Positions 6,705-14,139 of a DNA stretch of 21,987 nucleotides are shown here, piece after piece (the stretch's first letter is position 1; each line of letters opens with the position of its first letter). The notes under the pieces are model-generated. The model searched no databases. It was given only the letters and a program-made list of their open reading frames with translations, and was not told where the DNA came from. Both the position numbers and the translations under genes were made by a program. Source of the DNA: JBGPHT01 sp041484525 (lineage in GTDB: Bacteria; Acidobacteriota; Terriglobia; Bryobacterales; Bryobacteraceae); contig JBGPHT010000129.1 of assembly GCA_041484525.1 (NCBI GenBank), positions 1 through 21,987 of the forward strand, written 5' to 3'.

Positions 6705-7742
6705 ATGTCGATGATTACACTTCGGAGATTTGTGGGCGCGGGAATGGACCTGGAAACCGCTCTCCGCCGGGTTCCGGTTCTCCTCGTCGAAGCCCTGGCA
6801 CTACAGGCTGTCGAGTTCGATCCCCTGGAGCGGGAGGAGTTCCAGCTCGGCCTTCGGAAGCTGGGGAGCGACCTTCAGGAAGCAACCGACGCGCAAACCG
6901 TTCTTGTAGCGACCGGCGAAATCATCAAAACACTGGACAGTTATCACCGGGCGCTGGAACGCTTTTCGCGAAACCGCGTTCGCGAGCTGAATGGGATCGT
7001 TGGCTTGTTGGCGGACAAACTCGCGGGCATGGCGGACGGCAGTGCCGATTCCTTCGCCACACTGCGATCCATGGCGAACAGCCTTCATACGGCGTCTCAA
7101 ATCGACGATCTTCGAGCGATCCGGTCGAAGTTGGAGGAGTCTCTGTCCGGAATCCGCCCGCAGGCCGCATATCACGCAGCCGAGCTTCGCGACATCCCGG
7201 AGGAAGGTCCGGGGGATCGGAACCTCGCGGATGGCACGGCTGCCGGTGCGGACCCTTCAGCCATCGGAGTCGATACGGTTACAGGACTTCCCAATCAAGC
7301 AGCCGCTGAGGTCCTGCTGAGAAATGCACTTTCGGGAGACACCCTGCATACCTTTGCCGTCATTTTCCGCGTCGAGCGCATGGCCATCATCAATCAGCGG
7401 TTCGGTCTTGCCGCCGGTGACAGCATTCTCATGCTGTATGCCCAGCAAATAGCGCAGCGGCTGGCGCCGCAAGACCAGTTGTTCAGTTGGCGCGGCGCTT
7501 CGCTGTTGGCCCTGATAGCCAGACCCGACAGCACCCTTGCCGTCGGTCTCGAAATGAGGCGGGTTGGTGCGGCGCGATTTGAGCACAACGCCAGCATCAA
7601 CGGAAAAGCCGTGTCGATACCGGTATCGGCGGCATTCCGGGTATTGAAGTTGCAGCCACACCAGAAAGTCGAAGAGCTGGCGAAAATCCTGGATAAGTTC
7701 GCGATTGAGCAGGTACCGGTCCGGAATCAGGAAGAGAATTAG
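6705..7742 (+). CDS. Degenerate GGDEF-domain protein with helical N-terminal region
   Basis: A 345-residue protein. Residues 15-150 are mostly helical and charged, without a recognised domain. Residues 188-335 have the GGDEF fold: DTVTGLPNQAAAE at the domain start, the NQRFGLAAGDSIL helix, and the strand pair FSWRGASLLALI where the active-site motif belongs. GG(D/E)EF is replaced by R263-G-A-S-L267, so the metal-binding acid is missing and diguanylate cyclase activity is unlikely. No RxxD inhibitory site is seen at the usual place. Such domains often bind nucleotides or proteins instead. The PAS gene follows after one base. The start at 6705 is uncertain; an in-frame ATG lies at residue 14 (MDLETALRR). 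Confidence 0.75.
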   Translation: MSMITLRRFVGAGMDLETALRRVPVLLVEALALQAVEFDPLEREEFQLGLRKLGSDLQEATDAQTVLVATGEIIKTLDSYHRALERFSRNRVRELNGIVGLLADKLAGMADGSADSFATLRSMANSLHTASQIDDLRAIRSKLEESLSGIRPQAAYHAAELRDIPEEGPGDRNLADGTAAGADPSAIGVDTVTGLPNQAAAEVLLRNALSGDTLHTFAVIFRVERMAIINQRFGLAAGDSILMLYAQQIAQRLAPQDQLFSWRGASLLALIARPDSTLAVGLEMRRVGAARFEHNASINGKAVSIPVSAAFRVLKLQPHQKVEELAKILDKFAIEQVPVRNQEEN

Positions 7743-7743
7743 A

Positions 7744-8526
7744 ATGGCGAGAGCACACTGGATCCACGCACCCACTTCAGCCGAGGATTGGTTCGGTAGC
7801 ATTTCGGCAAACGGCCTCGATCGTTTCCCCATGGCGTGCCAGGATCTGGATCGGGACGGCGTGATCCGCAGAATCAACACTCTGTACTCTGATTTGCTTG
7901 GGTACGATGATGCGAGCGTGATTGGCAGGCACGTCTGGGATCTGATCGCCCCGGAGGAAGCCGGCCGGGCTCACGAGGGATATACCCGGAAACTCAACGG
8001 CAAGCGGCATCTGTTGCCATTCGAGCGCTCGTACCTCCACGCCGGCGGGGACATGCTTACCCTCCAGGTGCACGATTTGCTGGTCCTGGATCAAGCGGGA
8101 GAGGCGATCGGAATGCGGTCCGCCCTGGTCGATGTGTCGAAACGGCGGCAGGTTGAGGTGGAATTACGGGCGGGGAAAGCGTTCGCCGAGGCGCTGATCG
8201 GTGCTTTGCCGGATGGCATCGTGGTGGCCGACGTCCTGGGAACGGTGACGTCCATGAATACGACGGCCGAGAAGCTCGCCGGAAGAACGGAGGACGACAG
8301 CATCGGGTGCGCCATCGAAGAAGTCCTGGGCGTGTCTCAGCCGGCGGAATGGCGCGGCGTCAACGGCGTCCAACCCGCCGTCAGTCTCCTGGCCGCTCTC
8401 TTTGCCGCCGAGAATGGAACACTCCATCTGTCGTGCAAAACCCGAAGCCACACGTCGAACGTCACGCTTTCCTGTATTGTCGACTCCGCCAACGTCGTGA
8501 TTTCCGTTCTGGCCGTGTTGCGATGA
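7744..8526 (+). CDS. Tandem PAS-domain protein without an output domain
   Basis: A 260-residue soluble protein. PAS1 (about 25-140) shows the features CQDLDRDGVIRRIN, LLGYDDASVIGRHVWDLI and a closing SALVDVSKRRQVE of the kind that usually leads into a second module. PAS2 (about 150-255) shows ALPDGIVVADVLGTVTSMN and a final strand VISVLAVLR, right at the stop codon. No kinase, GGDEF, EAL or DNA-binding domain follows, which is unusual; it may act as a ligand- or partner-sensing adaptor for the kinase and the degenerate GGDEF protein. The reading frame is open upstream to 7705, but the ATG at 7744 has AGGAAGAG before it and lies one base after the previous stop, so it was chosen. No haem- or flavin-binding signature was recognised. 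Confidence 0.8.
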   Translation: MARAHWIHAPTSAEDWFGSISANGLDRFPMACQDLDRDGVIRRINTLYSDLLGYDDASVIGRHVWDLIAPEEAGRAHEGYTRKLNGKRHLLPFERSYLHAGGDMLTLQVHDLLVLDQAGEAIGMRSALVDVSKRRQVEVELRAGKAFAEALIGALPDGIVVADVLGTVTSMNTTAEKLAGRTEDDSIGCAIEEVLGVSQPAEWRGVNGVQPAVSLLAALFAAENGTLHLSCKTRSHTSNVTLSCIVDSANVVISVLAVLR

Positions 8527-8777
8527 GGGAACTCTCGGCAGTGGTTTTCCTCGCCGGCGCGCCGGCCGCCGGGGCCGATTCGGCGGTGCCGGCACCGACG
8601 ACCGTACCTCCACCCGCCAAGCCGCCCCAGGGGTCCATTCTCAGGCTGGCATTGCCACCAAGCTCGTTATATACTAGGGCCAACCAGCACGCGCAATTGG
8701 AGATACTGGCTGCGCTCCCGAATGCCCGGAATGGGCAGGAGGGACCAATGGCGCTAAACGGGTATGAAGGGGTCTAT
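8527..8777 (+). other. Leader region of the TonB-dependent receptor gene
   Basis: This 251-base gap is open in the receptor's frame from well upstream, but its translation is proline- and alanine-rich and not conserved in kind. A TATACT (8670-8675) is the only -10-like sequence, without a well-placed -35. AGGAGGG (8737-8743) stands before an in-frame ATG at 8748 and GAAGGGG (8766-8772) before the ATG at 8778, so two starts compete. An ATG at 8523 overlapping the PAS stop codon is also in frame but gives an implausible leader. Confidence 0.4.
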
Positions 8778-11700
8778 ATGCGAAAAACAACGTGGATGTT
8801 CATTGCGGGGCTCGTATGCTTGAGCCCCTGGGTAGTCTGCGCTCAAGAGGTCAGCGCGGGCATCACGGGCCGTGTTACCGACCCAACGGGCAGCGCGATA
8901 GTGGGCGCTACGGTTACGGCAAAAGACCAGGATCGCGGCTCGGAGCGGGCCACGCCGACCAACGAGGATGGGATTTATGCATTTCCTCGAATCCCCGTCG
9001 GCACCTATTCGCTCAAGGTCGAAGCTAAAGGATTCAAGACTTCGTTACAACAGGCGCTCACCCTCGAGGTGAATCAGCGCGCCCGCGTGGATGTGAGCAT
9101 GCAGATCGGCGGCATCACAGAAACTGTGACCGTGACCGCCGAGGCTGCGGCGCTCCAGACTGAGACGACACAGGTTGGATCGGTGATCAGCGCGGAGACG
9201 ATCGTCAACACACCGCTCATCAGCCGGAACCCGATCGCCCTGACGCTGCTCGCTCCCGGCGTTACCACGCCGAATCCGTCCGGCTTCAACAACGGACAGC
9301 GCACCACCGGCGGCGGCCGGCCGTATGTAAACGGCAATCGCGAAGAGGGCAACAATTTCCTGCTGGACGGCGTGGACAACAACCAGACTTCGGACAACCT
9401 GACCTCGTATCAGCCGAACCTGGACGCCATCGCGGAATTCAAGATGATCACGAATAATGCGTCGGCCGAGTTCGGGAATTTCCAGGGCGGCATCATCAAC
9501 GTGGTCATCAAGTCGGGCACGAACCAGTTCCACGGGAACGTGTTCGAGTATTTCCGCAATGACAAGCTCAACGCCAACAACTGGGCGCGCAACTGGACGG
9601 TTGGACAGAACTTCCGCCCTCCCATCCGCTGGAACCAGTTCGGCGGCACCTTCGGCGGGCCGGTCAAGAAGGACAAGTTGTTCTTCTTCGCTGACTACCA
9701 GGGTCTGCGCCGCGCGACGCCTCCCAGCGTCTCCGCCACCACCCTCATGCCGGCGGAGTGGCGCAAGGGCGATTTTTCGAATCTGCTGAATCCGAAGTAT
9801 TCCGGCGTCGCCGCCGGCATCCAACTGTACAATCCGTTCTCGGTGGATGCCAGCGGTAACCGCGCGCCGTTCGTCAATAACCAGATTCCGACGACCCTGT
9901 TCAATCCGGTGATCACGAAACTCTTCGCGGACCAGAGCGTCTATCCGCTGCCGGCACTTTCGCAAACCCTGGTCACGGACACGAATTACTTCTACACCAG
10001 CTCGAGTTATCTGAAATCGGACCAGGGCGACTTCAAGCTCGACTACAAGGCGTCCGATAAGGATGATCTCACCGCACGGTATTCCAATGGCCGCCAGGAT
10101 ACCCCCAGCGTCAACAGCGCTCCGTTTCTGTATAACAGTTTCAATATCGCGCCGTTCCAGAATGGCGTCATCAACTGGACCCGCACCATCAACCCCCGGG
10201 TGGTCAATGAGGCCCGCGTGGGCGTGAACAACCTCATGTTGAACAACGGCGGCGAGGATAAAGGGCTGGGCGATATTGCAACCAAGCTGGGCATCCAGAA
10301 CGCCGGCGCGGGCCTGCTCAACTTGCGGGGCTTTGCCTTCACCGCCGGCCTCGGCAGCGCCAATATCGGCACCCAGCAGTTGTTCGCTACCACCACCTAT
10401 CACTATGCGGACAATGTGACCCTCATCCGCGGCCGCCACATGATGAAATTGGGCGCCAATATTCTGCGCCAGCAGATGAACGTCTTTTATTCAGGCAACA
10501 ACGGCCGCAGCGGATTCATGAATTTCGGCGGCCGCTTTACCGCGGCGAACGCCATCAGCCCCTCCGGCAAACTGGTGGGTGAAGCGGACTTCGTCCTCGG
10601 CTTGCCGGATGACCTGGGGCTCGGCCTGAGCAGCGGCACCTGGGGGCAGCGCAAGACGATCTACGGCTTCTATTTCCAGGACGACTGGCGCGTCAACAAC
10701 AGTCTGACGCTGAACCTCGGGCTGCGCTGGGAGTACCACACGCCGCTCGTGGAAGTTGCCAACCGCCAGTCCAACTTCGGTCTGTTCACCGGTCAACTGG
10801 AACTGGCCGGCAAGGACGGCAACAGTCGCGCGCTCTACAACCCGTATAAGAAAGACTTCCAGCCGCGCATCGGCTTTGCCTACACGCCGGACATCCTGAG
10901 CAAGCGAATGGTGGTGCGGGGAGCGTACACCATCTCCTCCTTCATGGAAGGCACCGGCACTAACCTCCGGCTGCCCTTGAATCCCCCGTTCCAATCCGAA
11001 TTCGAGACCATTTACAACACCCCGAGTGACATCCTGCCGAAAACCCGGCTGGACCAGGGACTCTCCGGCTTGAACGCCAACGACCCGTATAAGGGCGCAA
11101 CCATCCGCTTGTGGGATCCGAATGTGCGCCCCGCCGAAGTCCAACAATGGAACCTCACCATGGAGTTCCAGTTGCCGGGTCAGAATGTCTTAACCGCCGG
11201 ATATGTCGGCCAGCATGGCACGCACCTGGTGGTGGCCATGCCTTACTTCCAGAAACAGCTTGTAGGCGGGCAGATCCTACCCAGCCCCTATCTCGCGGGC
11301 AACCCCGACCTGGTCGCGAAGATCACGCAGATTTCCGGTACGTGCTCCTGCGCCAACCAGAAATACAACGCTCTCCAGGCCACTCTGCGCAAGCGCTATA
11401 GCATGGGCTTCACGTACCAATTAGCGTACACGTGGTCGAAGGGTATGTCGGATTCGATCGGCTACTATGGCGAGGGCGGCCAGGCCGGCGGTCAATCGGC
11501 CTACATGCAGAACCTCTACGACCGCAAGGCCGAATGGGGTCCCACCTACTTCGATTTGCAGCAGAATTTTACCGGTTCGGTCGTGTATGAGCTGCCGGTC
11601 GGCCGCAAGAAGAAGTTCGGCTCCTCGTGGAATCCGGTGGCGGATGCGGTCCTCGGCGGCTGGCAGTTGGGTGGAATCTACACCGCCCACGGCGGGTTCC

Positions 11701-12098
11701 CGCTCACCATCAAGATGAGCGGCGATCCTTCCGGGACGCTGGCGCGCAGCTTCCGCGCCAACGTGAATAGCACGCCGAACGATCCCCACCAGATCGGACC
11801 GGGCCTGCAATTCCTCGACCCGGCTCCGTATTCGCAGCCGACGGCCCGTACCTTCGGAAACGCCGGTATCGGAACCGTGCGCGGTCCCGGAATGAGCCGC
11901 TTCGACCTTTCGCTGAGCAAGAGGTTCACTGTCAGTGAGAAGCGCTGGTTCGAAATCCGCTCGGAAGCCTTCAACCTGACGAATACTCCCATCTTCGCCA
12001 GCCCGGCTTCCCAGACCATCACATCGGCGCTGTTCGGTCAGATCCGAAGCTCTCAGGGCGAACGGAATATCGAACTGGCGGCGAAGTTCTACTTCTAA
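8778..12098 (+). CDS. Oar-like TonB-dependent receptor with carboxypeptidase-regulatory domain
   Basis: An outer-membrane protein of 1106 residues, normal for the large Oar/CarbReg receptor family expanded in Acidobacteriota. The signal peptide MRKTTWMFIAGLVCLSPWVVCA is followed by a carboxypeptidase-regulatory-like β-sandwich (about 27-110: ITGRVTDPTGSAIVGATVT, then NEDGIYAFPRIPVGTYSLKV). A plug domain follows (NGNREEGNNFLLDGVDNN, then FHGNVFEYFRND), and then a long aromatic-rich β-barrel ending in AAKFYF, the terminal phenylalanine expected for BAM-assembled barrels. The family is thought to import large oligomers such as glycans or peptides, but no substrate can be inferred here. An earlier ATG at 8748 with a better ribosome binding site would add ten residues before the signal peptide. 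A hairpin lies just after the stop. Confidence 0.93.
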   Translation: MRKTTWMFIAGLVCLSPWVVCAQEVSAGITGRVTDPTGSAIVGATVTAKDQDRGSERATPTNEDGIYAFPRIPVGTYSLKVEAKGFKTSLQQALTLEVNQRARVDVSMQIGGITETVTVTAEAAALQTETTQVGSVISAETIVNTPLISRNPIALTLLAPGVTTPNPSGFNNGQRTTGGGRPYVNGNREEGNNFLLDGVDNNQTSDNLTSYQPNLDAIAEFKMITNNASAEFGNFQGGIINVVIKSGTNQFHGNVFEYFRNDKLNANNWARNWTVGQNFRPPIRWNQFGGTFGGPVKKDKLFFFADYQGLRRATPPSVSATTLMPAEWRKGDFSNLLNPKYSGVAAGIQLYNPFSVDASGNRAPFVNNQIPTTLFNPVITKLFADQSVYPLPALSQTLVTDTNYFYTSSSYLKSDQGDFKLDYKASDKDDLTARYSNGRQDTPSVNSAPFLYNSFNIAPFQNGVINWTRTINPRVVNEARVGVNNLMLNNGGEDKGLGDIATKLGIQNAGAGLLNLRGFAFTAGLGSANIGTQQLFATTTYHYADNVTLIRGRHMMKLGANILRQQMNVFYSGNNGRSGFMNFGGRFTAANAISPSGKLVGEADFVLGLPDDLGLGLSSGTWGQRKTIYGFYFQDDWRVNNSLTLNLGLRWEYHTPLVEVANRQSNFGLFTGQLELAGKDGNSRALYNPYKKDFQPRIGFAYTPDILSKRMVVRGAYTISSFMEGTGTNLRLPLNPPFQSEFETIYNTPSDILPKTRLDQGLSGLNANDPYKGATIRLWDPNVRPAEVQQWNLTMEFQLPGQNVLTAGYVGQHGTHLVVAMPYFQKQLVGGQILPSPYLAGNPDLVAKITQISGTCSCANQKYNALQATLRKRYSMGFTYQLAYTWSKGMSDSIGYYGEGGQAGGQSAYMQNLYDRKAEWGPTYFDLQQNFTGSVVYELPVGRKKKFGSSWNPVADAVLGGWQLGGIYTAHGGFPLTIKMSGDPSGTLARSFRANVNSTPNDPHQIGPGLQFLDPAPYSQPTARTFGNAGIGTVRGPGMSRFDLSLSKRFTVSEKRWFEIRSEAFNLTNTPIFASPASQTITSALFGQIRSSQGERNIELAAKFYF

Positions 12099-12105
12099 AA
12101 ACTCC

Positions 12106-12133
12106 AGGGGCAGGCCCGCAAGGCCCTGCCCCT
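12106..12133 (+). terminator. Hairpin downstream of the TonB-dependent receptor
   Basis: AGGGGCAGGCC and GGCCCTGCCCCT form a stem with one bulged base and a CGCAA loop, 8 bases after the receptor stop codon. The following ATTTC is a poor T-run, so this may be a weak terminator or an mRNA-stabilising structure that lets some transcription reach the next gene. Confidence 0.5.
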
Positions 12134-12161
12134 ATTTCACATTCAGCCGAGGAGGAAGGCG

Positions 12162-13790
12162 ATGACCAATCTATTCTGGCAAAAAGTGAGAGAGCCGTGG
12201 GCTGGTTACAATCGCCGCGATCTGTTCCGGCAAGGCGGGCTGCTGGCGCTGGCGCAGGCGCTGGGCGGCAGCGTTCGCACGGCCATCGCAGCGCCCATGG
12301 AATTCGGCGCCGATATGTACCGCTCCATCGGAGTACGGCCCCTCATCAACGCCCGGGGCACGTTCACGATCATCACCGGGTCGCAGACCCTGCCTGAAGT
12401 CAAACGCGCCATGGATCAGGCATCGCGCGGCTTTGTCGACATGGACGAGTTGATGGAAGGCGTCAGCAAGCGGCTGGCCGAGTTGACCGGCGCCGAATGG
12501 GGCATCGTGACTGCCGGCTGTTGCGCGGGCATCACGCACTGCACGGCTTCGGCGATCGCCGGCGGCAATCCGGAGCGCATGCAGCGGCTGCCGAATCTGG
12601 CCGGGCTCAAAAACGAGGTCATCGTTCCGGCATACTCGCACAACGTCTACGATCATGCGGTCCGCATGTTGGGCGTAAAGCTGGTCGTCGTGCGCGACAA
12701 ATCCGAATTGGAAGCGGCGTTCAACGAACGCACCGCCATGGTCTACATCCTGGCTGGACCCAACGATGACGGCCCCTTGGGAACGCGCGCTGTTTCGGAG
12801 GTCGCGCGGCGCAAGAACGTCCCCGTGCTGGTGGACGCCGCGGCCGAAATCCTCACCCTCAAGCCTAACGTTCACCTGGAGCGCGGCGCGAGTGTGGTGG
12901 CTTATAGCGGCGGCAAGTGCATTCGCGGCCCGCAGGCTGCCGGCTTGCTGCTCGGCGACAAGAGCCTGCTGCAGGGAGCTTGGGTCAACAGCGCGCCGCA
13001 CCATGCCTTCGGACGCTCGTTGAAGGTCGGCAAAGAAGAAATCATGGGCATGCTGGCGGCCGTGGAGATGTGGGTGAAGCGCGACCACAAAGCGGAATGG
13101 GCCGAGTGGGAAGCGAGGCTCGATCGCATCGCGACCGCCGTGAAGAAGGTGAATGGCGTGACCACGAAGGTCAACCAACCGTCGGCGGATCTCTCGAACC
13201 GCACGCCGGAGCTCATTGTCCAGTGGGACGGCGCGAAGGTGGGAATCACAGGACAGGAGGTCGGCAAGATTCTGCGCGATACCGACCCGCGCATCCAGGT
13301 GGCGAGAGCCAGCGGAAGCCGCCCCGACAACATGGCCAGTACGGTTGGCATCGTTCCGTACCAGATGATCGCGGGCGAAGAAAAGATCGTGGCGGACCGT
13401 TTGTACGCATTGCTGGCGAAGCCGCCGAAGATTGCCGATCCTCCGCAGCCGCCGCAAGGCCAACCTGTCAGCCTGGCGGGTCAGTGGGACGTACGGTTGG
13501 ATTTCGTTCACGGCTCGGCGAACCACACTCTGATGCTGGAGCAGGACGGGACGAAGCTGATGGGCACGCATCACGGAGAGTTCGCGGCCGGCGATCTCAG
13601 CGGCGCGGTTGCCGCCAACACCGTGCGCTTCCAGAGTTCGCTTGGAACCGACGGCACGCGTGTATCATTCCAGTTCTCGGGGACGGCGGATGGCGGAAAG
13701 ATGTCCGGAACGGTCGCCCTGGGCGAGTACGGCGAGGCGCGCTGGACGGCCGAGAAACACCAGTATCGAAACGGCGGACGGCGCGGGTAA
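12162..13790 (+). CDS. SelA-like PLP-dependent enzyme with Tat-like leader and C-terminal β-domain
   Basis: A 542-residue protein. Residues 16-45 look like a Tat signal (N-R18-R19-D-L-F-R-Q, a hydrophobic stretch LLALAQAL, then AIAAP). Residues 50-420 are a fold-type I PLP enzyme of the SelA/DgaE group: INARGTFTIITGSQTLPEV opening, D225 in VLVDAAAE for the pyridine nitrogen, and the PLP lysine K252 in AYSGGKCIRGPQ. Residues 436-536 form a separate β-rich domain (SLAGQWDVRLDF, KLMGTHHGEF, DLSGAVAANTVRF, KMSGTVALGEYGEARW) that I have seen attached to exported acidobacterial enzymes. With no selenocysteine genes nearby, a role in tRNA(Sec) is unlikely; a lyase or racemase acting on an amino acid or amino sugar is more plausible. 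AGGAGGAAG precedes the ATG. Confidence 0.85.
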   Translation: MTNLFWQKVREPWAGYNRRDLFRQGGLLALAQALGGSVRTAIAAPMEFGADMYRSIGVRPLINARGTFTIITGSQTLPEVKRAMDQASRGFVDMDELMEGVSKRLAELTGAEWGIVTAGCCAGITHCTASAIAGGNPERMQRLPNLAGLKNEVIVPAYSHNVYDHAVRMLGVKLVVVRDKSELEAAFNERTAMVYILAGPNDDGPLGTRAVSEVARRKNVPVLVDAAAEILTLKPNVHLERGASVVAYSGGKCIRGPQAAGLLLGDKSLLQGAWVNSAPHHAFGRSLKVGKEEIMGMLAAVEMWVKRDHKAEWAEWEARLDRIATAVKKVNGVTTKVNQPSADLSNRTPELIVQWDGAKVGITGQEVGKILRDTDPRIQVARASGSRPDNMASTVGIVPYQMIAGEEKIVADRLYALLAKPPKIADPPQPPQGQPVSLAGQWDVRLDFVHGSANHTLMLEQDGTKLMGTHHGEFAAGDLSGAVAANTVRFQSSLGTDGTRVSFQFSGTADGGKMSGTVALGEYGEARWTAEKHQYRNGGRRG

Positions 13791-13799
13791 AAAATCTAC

Positions 13800-14093
13800 C
13801 AATCGGGGCGCGATTTTCCTGTGAAGAGGCTGCCTTGGAAAAGGATGCGAAGACTCGGGGGGCATCTGCGTTCGATGAGCCCCGCTGCAACGTCCTGATC
13901 CGTTCCCGTTCGGCCTCCGCTTCCTGCTTCCGCCCGAGCGCGCCGTAGGCCTGAGCCAAGCGGTTGTGCGCCTGGACCGATTGGGGGCCCACCGGGCGTC
14001 TCGGACTTCGGCGCGTAGGATCTTTTCGGCCGACGGAAAGTCCCTTCGCTGCATAGCAGCCACCGCCTCACGAGTGGCCGCGGTGCGAGGAAC
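13800..14093 (-). pseudogene. TPR-protein remnant, C-terminal part, frameshifted
   Basis: In the 349-base gap between two plus-strand genes, the minus strand encodes two neighbouring tetratricopeptide-like units in different frames: REAVAAMQRRDFPSAEKIL (14063 frame) and then SVQAHNRLAQAYGALGRKQE followed by AEAERERIRTLQ (13992 frame). Inserting one base near 13992 joins them with correct TPR spacing. There is no start codon upstream (a stop lies at 14094-14096) and no natural stop before the frame runs antisense into the SelA-like gene. It is therefore the decayed tail of a TPR gene. TPR proteins often neighbour FG-GAP/ASPIC proteins in this phylum. Confidence 0.55.
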
Positions 14094-14100
14094 TCAAATT

Positions 14101-14129
14101 ATATCCTCGTCAGCGGCTGGTGAGGATAT
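14101..14129 (+). promoter_or_regulatory. Inverted repeat just upstream of the FG-GAP/ASPIC gene
   Basis: ATATCCTC (14101-14108) and GAGGATAT (14122-14129) are perfect complements with a 13-base loop. The right arm contains GAGGA, the only ribosome-binding-like sequence before the ATG at 14140. It could be an operator or a hairpin that hides the ribosome binding site. Confidence 0.4.
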
Positions 14130-14139
14130 CCTGAATCTG

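Noticed and set aside
8307..8777. N-terminal extension of the TonB-dependent receptor
   Set aside because: The extension overlaps the PAS gene and would place about 150 residues before a clear signal peptide.
9045..10439. Minus-strand open frame of 464 codons inside the TonB-dependent receptor
   Set aside because: The plus strand encodes conserved plug and barrel motifs; the antisense translation resembles no family.
12171..13574. Minus-strand open frame of 467 codons inside the SelA-like gene
   Set aside because: Shadow of a well-supported PLP-enzyme gene.
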